Shown here: in pieces, positions 6,732 to 9,961 of the stretch
How positions within the stretch are numbered: the first letter of the stretch is position 1
Layout: every line of letters starts with the position of its first letter
DNA from: CAZFNQ01 sp964652125
Lineage (GTDB): Bacteria > Patescibacteriota > Saccharimonadia > Saccharimonadales > JANWIN01
DNA length: 9,961 nt
Assembly (NCBI GenBank): GCA_964652125.1
Contig: CAZZAE010000038.1
Location: 1-9,961 of the forward strand
Direction of reading: 5' to 3'
Notes under the pieces: generated by a model
Told to the model about the DNA's origin: nothing
Databases searched by the model: none
Seen by the model: the letters and a program-made list of their open reading frames with translations, nothing else
Position numbers and translations under genes: made by a program

Positions 6732-6737
6732 ATTATA
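6732..6737 (-). promoter_or_regulatory. Candidate -10 box (TATAAT) upstream of the 6128-6691 gene
   Basis: A perfect TATAAT is read at 6737-6732 on the minus strand, preceded by TGCT, which is one base off an extended -10. No good -35 is seen. Transcription would begin near 6725, giving a leader of about 35 bases that includes the AAAAAGGGGG stretch (6719-6710). Confidence 0.45.
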
Positions 6738-6821
6738 AGCAGTAGTACTAGGCTCTGCTGTTAGATTATTCACTACGATTGGAAAAGATTGCTCCAAGTA
6801 GATCTTTACTTCATATATTTG

Positions 6822-7646
6822 CTAATTAACGGTGAAGTTATTTACTTGAGTCCCGACGTTACCCAACCAATCATAGGATTTAAATGTAGCTATGTGACTA
6901 CCGCTATGACCTTTGAGCGGCCAATTAAATGAGACCCCACAGGCAGGTGAAATATCATCACAATTCGTGCTCGCCAGAAGAGCATTATCTATATATTCTT
7001 CCACCCTTTTTACAGCGTGATCATCTTGAGATTCAAAGCTAACGCTTAGGTTTGAGCCATTTTTTCCCTTAACTGTGCTTACAATTTGTCCATCTGAGGG
7101 ATTTGTCCAATATACAGAAGGTGCAGTAGTATCAATCGAATAAACTTTATAACTCGTAGAATTCGTGCCCGTAGTCGGAGACGCAGAACGTGTTACCGTC
7201 AAAGTTATGGGGTAAGTACCATCGGCAATTGAGACTGGAGAGGTTACATATATTGTAAGGAAGGCTTGAGATGCTGAATTAACAGTAACCGTTGTGGCAG
7301 GATTAGATACTACAAACCCTGAAGGTGCTGCGACATTCAGAGTAAAGACTGAAGAATTACAATTTTGGTCATAGTTTGTGATATCTATGCTGTACTTTAT
7401 CTTCTGGCCGGGAAGTCCCCAGGATCCAGTTTGCGCCCAGGCGAAGGTGTTTTGCCCAAATACACCTGGTGTACCGCTCACACAGATTCCCAGTGGAGCA
7501 GCAATACTCTTCCACAATGTAAATGTTCCAACTAAACCGAATAATATGGCGAATATGAATAATTGCTTATTTGAAAATCTAGAAAATAGATTTTGGAGCT
7601 TTGACTTCTTTGAACGTGATTTTGATTTAGGTTTGGCCCGAGCCAT
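6822..7646 (-). CDS. Membrane-anchored extracellular protein with two Ig-like/NEW3-type beta domains
   Basis: The 274-residue protein starts with a very basic cytoplasmic stretch (residues 1-27, about half Lys/Arg), followed by one hydrophobic helix (28-46) that should act as an uncleaved signal-anchor or a signal peptide. The rest is predicted extracellular and rich in Ser, Thr, Val and Asn. Residues about 75-168 resemble an alpha-galactosidase NEW3-type beta sandwich (LPGQKIKYSIDITN, then VAAPSGFVVSNP, then DGTYPITLTVT). Residues about 172-274 resemble a second Ig-like domain (DTTAPSVYWTNPSDGQIV, then a C-terminal segment with YDWLGN). Cysteines 55/96 and 229/236 could form disulfides. Known relatives are surface or secreted adhesion-type modules; no enzyme active site is seen. 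The ATG at 7646 has AAGGA at 5-base spacing, and a promoter with a perfect -35 lies upstream. A role in attachment to a host cell is plausible for an epibiotic bacterium but is inference. Confidence 0.85.
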   Translation of the reverse strand: MARAKPKSKSRSKKSKLQNLFSRFSNKQLFIFAILFGLVGTFTLWKSIAAPLGICVSGTPGVFGQNTFAWAQTGSWGLPGQKIKYSIDITNYDQNCNSSVFTLNVAAPSGFVVSNPATTVTVNSASQAFLTIYVTSPVSIADGTYPITLTVTRSASPTTGTNSTSYKVYSIDTTAPSVYWTNPSDGQIVSTVKGKNGSNLSVSFESQDDHAVKRVEEYIDNALLASTNCDDISPACGVSFNWPLKGHSGSHIATFKSYDWLGNVGTQVNNFTVN

Positions 7647-7676
7647 GGTATTCCTTTATATTTTATTTTTTACGGT

Positions 7677-7691
7677 TATGCTTTAAGCATA
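7677..7691. promoter_or_regulatory. Inverted repeat over the -10 of the Ig-like protein gene (possible operator)
   Basis: TATGCTT and AAGCATA flank a single central base, giving a 7+1+7 inverted repeat at 7677-7691. On the minus strand its first arm is the candidate -10 (TATGCT) of the gene starting at 7646. A protein bound here would block polymerase. No T-run follows, so it is not a terminator. Confidence 0.4.
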
Positions 7692-7713
7692 CACTGAGGT
7701 GGTTATCTGTCAA
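7686..7713 (-). promoter_or_regulatory. Promoter of the Ig-like protein gene: TTGACA-16-TATGCT
   Basis: A perfect -35 TTGACA is read at 7713-7708, followed after 16 bases by TATGCT (7691-7686), which matches the -10 consensus at 4 of 6 positions. The predicted start is near 7679, giving a leader of about 33 bases that contains AAGGA. It lies 17 bases beyond the stop of the DUF4389 gene, so the Ig-like gene can be transcribed independently. Confidence 0.6.
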
Positions 7714-7730
7714 TGGTGGGATCGTATGTA

Positions 7731-8372
7731 CTATTTAAGACTAAATGGAGGGTACTTGTCGGTTGTTAAAAGTAAGACATAAGCATTTACCCTAACGTTC
7801 CATCTTCCAACCCCGACCACAAAGTCAAACAGAGCTCTGGGATAGCGTCCGGTGAGAAGAATAGAAAACCATGCGATGACAGTGGCCCCCACTGAAGCAA
7901 TTATAAGGAAAATTAAAACAATATAGTGCGGTATGGCCAATATCCATTTTACAAGTGGCAACCAGCGATTAAGATCTCGTTTTACGTTAGGGTACTCAAC
8001 GTTCAAATGCACTGATTGAGGTTCAACGGTAGAGGGGTAACGATCAGTTAGTAGGAACAAATAGGCACCAACTCTTGTCCCAAATCGATTTAGTTTGAGA
8101 GCGAAATCGAACCACCACCGCGGATAGCGTTGTCGGAAGACAATCATTAGAGCTGTGGCGGCAAATAGTCCAAATATAATATTTCCACCGTTGGTAGAAA
8201 CCCTCTTACCGGTTTCATGCATAAAGCTTTGGCCGCCAGATGAAGTAATTAATGATAATACTATAAATATTGGGATGCTCCATAAAAAACGAAAAAATGT
8301 AGTAAAACGATCCAACTTCTGAGGGTAGTCGATATCAAACTTAGCAGGATAAGTATCTTCTTTTGTAGCCAT
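7731..8372 (-). CDS. DUF4389 membrane protein, two tandem repeats
   Basis: The 213-residue protein consists of two copies of the DUF4389 pattern. Copy 1 is about residues 13-113 (DYP..LDRF..FFRFLWSIPIFIVL, then FRQRYPRWWFDF and YLFLLTDRYPS). Copy 2 is about 123-209 (EYPNVKRDLNRWLP..KWILAIPHYIVL, then LLTGRYPRALFDF and VNAYVLLLTTDKYPP). Each copy has two hydrophobic helices (about 25-43 and 64-79; about 137-157 and 158-174) followed by a conserved RYPR..FDF and a second hydrophobic stretch, so it is an inner-membrane protein. The family function is unknown, although members are frequent in actinobacteria and Patescibacteria. The ATG at 8372 is supported by AGGAGA (8386-8381) at 8-base spacing. 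A weak TTGCAG (8435-8430) with TATA-like sequence downstream could be its promoter, but the spacing is poor. Confidence 0.9.
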   Translation of the reverse strand: MATKEDTYPAKFDIDYPQKLDRFTTFFRFLWSIPIFIVLSLITSSGGQSFMHETGKRVSTNGGNIIFGLFAATALMIVFRQRYPRWWFDFALKLNRFGTRVGAYLFLLTDRYPSTVEPQSVHLNVEYPNVKRDLNRWLPLVKWILAIPHYIVLIFLIIASVGATVIAWFSILLTGRYPRALFDFVVGVGRWNVRVNAYVLLLTTDKYPPFSLK

Positions 8373-8469
8373 TGCAGTTTTCTCCTAAATTAATAGAACT
8401 TCTTTATATAAAAAGTGTAGTCCTATTAACTGCAAAAACATAGAAAGTTAATTTGAACGCCTAAGGCAC

Positions 8470-9063
8470 TTATTCTCCGACGGTACCGGTTTTCACTTTT
8501 CCAGCTCTTTTGTAATTTGCAAATATTACACCACTCGGCGTAACTGAAGTGTCTGTTAAATCAAATGCTGCCGGAATTGTACCTTCCTCAAACAGCTTTT
8601 TTCCCCTGCCAAGAGTTATCGGGAAAAATTTGAGCCAGAGTTCGTCAACTAAATCGTTTTTGAGTAAGGTCTGAATGAGCTTGCCGCTACCGTGAACTTG
8701 GATGTCAGAACCCTTAGAATTTTTGAGCTTTACTAAATCCGACACTTTTGTCAGGAATACAGAGTTTTGCCAGTCTGATTTTTTCTTAGTCTTGGACATG
8801 ACAAATTTAGTGACATCGTTAATACCCGGCCACATATCTGCGTGACTCGGCCAATAAGCGGCGAAAATATCAAAAGTTTTTCTGCCTAATAATAGATCCG
8901 CAGATTTCATCTGTTTTTGCATGACGTTACCTGCGGCTGCGTCAAAATACGGTGCAGTCCAACCACCATACTTAAATCCACCAGATGTGTCTTCCTCTGG
9001 ACCGCCAGGTGCTTGCATTACGCCGTCTAATGTAATAAATGATAAAACGATTATTTTTCTCAT
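8470..9063 (-). CDS. Dihydrofolate reductase-like protein (RibD C-terminal domain family)
   Basis: This is a 197-residue single-domain member of the RibD-C/DHFR-like superfamily, the NAD(P)H-binding reductase fold shared with riboflavin biosynthesis RibD and DHFR. The deaminase domain of RibD is absent. Visible landmarks are SFITLDGVMQAPGG (8-21), LLLGRKTFDIFAAYWP (57-72), the FVMSKTKKK segment (87-95), VHGSGKLIQTLL (123-134) with the nucleotide-binding GSG, and DELWLKFFPITLGRGKKLF (140-158). Stand-alone proteins of this kind (YyaP/YwjB-like) are widespread, and their substrates are mostly unknown, so riboflavin or folate synthesis should not be assumed. The ATG at 9063 has only a weak GGGG-type SD about 12 bases upstream, but there is a candidate extended -10 promoter. 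It is flanked by a DUF4389 gene and a small Cys-rich ORF, with no obvious pathway partner. Confidence 0.92.
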   Translation of the reverse strand: MRKIIVLSFITLDGVMQAPGGPEEDTSGGFKYGGWTAPYFDAAAGNVMQKQMKSADLLLGRKTFDIFAAYWPSHADMWPGINDVTKFVMSKTKKKSDWQNSVFLTKVSDLVKLKNSKGSDIQVHGSGKLIQTLLKNDLVDELWLKFFPITLGRGKKLFEEGTIPAAFDLTDTSVTPSGVIFANYKRAGKVKTGTVGE

Positions 9064-9098
9064 AAAGTTAATACCCCAAAAATTAAATGTATGAGTTT

Positions 9099-9126
9099 AT
9101 TTTATCATCTGACAAGCTTTTGTCTG
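9099..9126 (-). promoter_or_regulatory. Candidate promoter of the RibD-C-like gene: CAGACA-16-TAAAAT with TGn
   Basis: TGATAAAAT is read at 9107-9099 (an extended -10; TAAAAT matches 5 of 6). CAGACA at 9126-9121 serves as -35 (4 of 6) after a 16-base spacer. A small inverted repeat, GACAA/TTGTC (9111-9115 with 9120-9124), sits between and over the -35; it is weak and has no T-run. The transcription start would be near 9092, with a leader of about 30 bases. Confidence 0.5.
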
Positions 9127-9133
9127 TGAAGAA

Positions 9134-9424
9134 TCAAACTATATCGCCAGGTGGAATATATGACTTATCTAATAATCCTGGTGCCCTTGTTTTTAACTCA
9201 ATTATTTGTTCTTCTGTTAAGCTACTCGGCTGTCTGCCGTCTTTTATGTAAAGACAAACATCGTCAATCATTCCCTCACATTTTGTTCTTCCCTCCAAAT
9301 TTACCTTTGGGAAACCGCAGGCAATTTGACCTCCAAGGCACCAAAATACGCAATTTTTACCTAGATTTTCTTCGATCGGATAAAATTTTTCCCTATCCGG
9401 AGATCCGCCTGGTGCTTCTAACAT
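9134..9424 (-). CDS. Small Cys-rich protein, family not recognised, probably leaderless
   Basis: I do not recognise this 96-residue protein. It is hydrophilic, with five cysteines: Cys25, Cys29, Cys36, Cys49 and Cys57. They are spaced CxxxC, x6, C, x12, C, x7, C, consistent with metal binding or disulfides but matching no pattern I can name. The C-terminal part has a clear helix (SLTEEQIIELKTRAP, 68-82) and ends in IPPGDIV. No signal peptide or membrane helix is seen. The ATG at 9424 has no SD; instead a near-perfect promoter ends only 9 bases before it, so the mRNA should have a leader of about 0-3 bases. An internal ATG (residue 52) has a GAGGGA too close to be convincing. A hydrophobic plus-strand frame covers the same bases but is judged a shadow. 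Codon use is ordinary. Its role, and whether it works with the RibD-C-like protein downstream, are unknown. Confidence 0.7.
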   Translation of the reverse strand: MLEAPGGSPDREKFYPIEENLGKNCVFWCLGGQIACGFPKVNLEGRTKCEGMIDDVCLYIKDGRQPSSLTEEQIIELKTRAPGLLDKSYIPPGDIV

Positions 9425-9433
9425 AATAATACA

Positions 9434-9462
9434 ATTATATAATAGAACTCATTAATCGTCAA
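9434..9462 (-). promoter_or_regulatory. Strong promoter TTGACG-17-TATAAT for the Cys-rich ORF
   Basis: On the minus strand TTGACG (9462-9457, 5 of 6) and TATAAT (9439-9434, 6 of 6) are separated by exactly 17 bases, the best promoter in the window. The expected transcription start is near 9427, about 3 bases before the ATG at 9424. It is also the main evidence that the minus-strand frame is the real gene. Confidence 0.8.
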
Positions 9463-9516
9463 TAATTAGGTTACAATAAAAAAATTGGTGCAGCATTGTT
9501 GATGAGGTTAAAACTA

Positions 9517-9903
9517 CTATTTGCGCTTCATGACTTCTATGCTGGCGACGACCAGTTTTTTGATAAGTGCCGGTTGTACTTTATTCTCCTCTGGGAAGCC
9601 AGCGGCCCCTACCGACAGAACGCAACCTTCAAGCTCCTTTTTGTGGTCAGCAACTACCGGTGGACGGACATGCAGCCGTATATACGGCTTTTTGTAGCTG
9701 AACCAAGCGAACATGCCACTGTAGTCGTAGCCTTGGTCTATATAGCCGTAACCCGGGAGCTGAAAGTAGCTTACTGTTTCTATAGCATCTGGTGCAACCT
9801 CGCGGATTGCGGACCTGATTTCTTGCAATTTGTCCTGGATCTCTTTTGGGCATTTTGCAATATATTCATCGACCCCACCCGGAACAATGGTCTTCTTGCT
9901 CAT
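9517..9903 (-). CDS. DUF1801 family protein (YdhG-like)
   Basis: The 128-residue cytosolic protein follows the DUF1801/YdhG pattern: VDEYIAKCPKEIQDKLQEIR (11-30), the helix SAIREVAPDAIETVSYFQLPGY (31-52), a central beta region with FAWFSYKKPYIRLHV (65-79), LEGCVLSVGAAGFP (91-104) and a C-terminal helix LIKKLVVASIEVMKRK (113-128). Family members share a fold with the frataxin-like iron chaperone Fra of Bacillus, but most have no proven function, so iron handling is only a possibility. The length is normal and the protein looks intact. The ATG at 9903 has no convincing SD and no clear -10 nearby. A terminator for the preceding gene ends about 23 bases upstream, so its own promoter must lie very close, or there is partial read-through. 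Confidence 0.88.
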   Translation of the reverse strand: MSKKTIVPGGVDEYIAKCPKEIQDKLQEIRSAIREVAPDAIETVSYFQLPGYGYIDQGYDYSGMFAWFSYKKPYIRLHVRPPVVADHKKELEGCVLSVGAAGFPEENKVQPALIKKLVVASIEVMKRK

Positions 9904-9925
9904 AGACTTGTCTTACAAAACAAAT

Positions 9926-9946
9926 AAAAACCGGGGCGTGGCCGGT
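9926..9946 (-). terminator. Intrinsic terminator of a minus-strand gene outside the window
   Basis: On the minus strand ACCGG (9946-9942) pairs with CCGGT (9934-9930) around a 7-base GC-rich loop, followed by TTTTATTTG. The stem is short but GC-rich and in the right place to end a transcript entering from the right edge and to separate it from the DUF1801 gene. The remaining bases to 9961 hold nothing I can name. Confidence 0.6.
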
Positions 9947-9961
9947 GCTTATGATCGGAGG

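Noticed and set aside
8389..8429. Inverted repeat TTAATAG/CTATTAA and a 10-base match (TAATAGAACT) shared with 9440-9449
   Set aside because: Short AT-rich matches 26 bases apart, and positioned differently relative to the two promoters; chance is sufficient.
8992..9424. Similar APGG peptides in the RibD-C-like protein (LDGVMQAPGG) and at the start of the Cys-rich ORF (MLEAPGG)
   Set aside because: Only four or five residues match and the surrounding sequences are unrelated; not evidence of duplication.
9151..9426. Plus-strand hydrophobic frame with AGGTGG 5 bases before an ATG, opposite the Cys-rich ORF
   Set aside because: The SD-like bases are the complement of Pro-Pro-Gly codons of the minus frame. 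No plus-strand promoter is seen, all other protein genes are on the minus strand, and the minus frame has an excellent promoter and soluble-protein composition.
9496..9927. Long plus-strand frame of 143 residues
   Set aside because: It lies antisense to the well-supported DUF1801 gene, and its Cys/Trp/Phe-rich composition is typical of an antisense shadow.
1..9961. CRISPR array, insertion sequence, integrase or phage genes
   Set aside because: No regularly spaced repeats, transposase or integrase motifs, or terminal inverted repeats were found on either strand. The tRNAs show no duplicated 3' ends suggesting an attachment site.

Overview
The window looks like a chromosomal segment of a small-genome, AT-leaning bacterium, most likely a Candidate Phyla Radiation (Patescibacteria) member of Saccharibacteria (TM7) type. 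This rests on gene content (LemA and HtpX next to each other, a tandem DUF4389 membrane protein, a secreted Ig-like protein with a very basic N-terminus, a lone seven-helix membrane protein) and on tight gene packing. It is an inference, because no rRNA or other taxonomic marker is present. TGA ends several genes (the HtpX gene, the membrane-protein gene after it, and the Cys-rich small ORF), so the genetic code is the standard bacterial one and not the TGA=Gly code of Gracilibacteria and Absconditabacteria.

Layout. The left edge cuts a plus-strand tRNA-Ala(GGC), which is followed by two terminator hairpins. Every protein gene is on the minus strand. Reading in the direction of transcription from the right edge, there is first a terminator for a gene outside the window, then a DUF1801 protein. 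Next come a Cys-rich small protein with an excellent promoter and almost no 5' leader, a RibD-C/DHFR-like reductase, a two-repeat DUF4389 membrane protein, an anchored extracellular Ig-like protein and two unrecognised soluble proteins. After these come tRNA-Cys(GCA) and tRNA-Leu(TAA), 4 bases apart. The last block is lemA, htpX, a polytopic membrane protein, ligA and a seven-helix membrane protein.

How the genes work together. The lemA-to-7TM block is organised as one operon: an extended -10 promoter precedes lemA, the next gaps are 42 and 17 bases, and the htpX/membrane-protein and membrane-protein/ligA junctions are 4-base start/stop overlaps. It joins envelope quality control (LemA, HtpX) to NAD-dependent DNA ligase. 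The genes from 5680 to 9903 look like single-gene accessory units, several with their own promoter.

Most notable observations. (1) The NAD-dependent ligase is full length but has lost all four zinc-finger cysteines. (2) tRNA-Cys has G where U55 (pseudouridine) should be in the T-loop, and apparently A at position 18, so the usual elbow pair is absent. (3) The Cys-rich ORF at 9134-9424 appears to be expressed from a leaderless transcript, while most neighbours have Shine-Dalgarno sites. No CRISPR array, transposon or complete new multi-gene system was seen.
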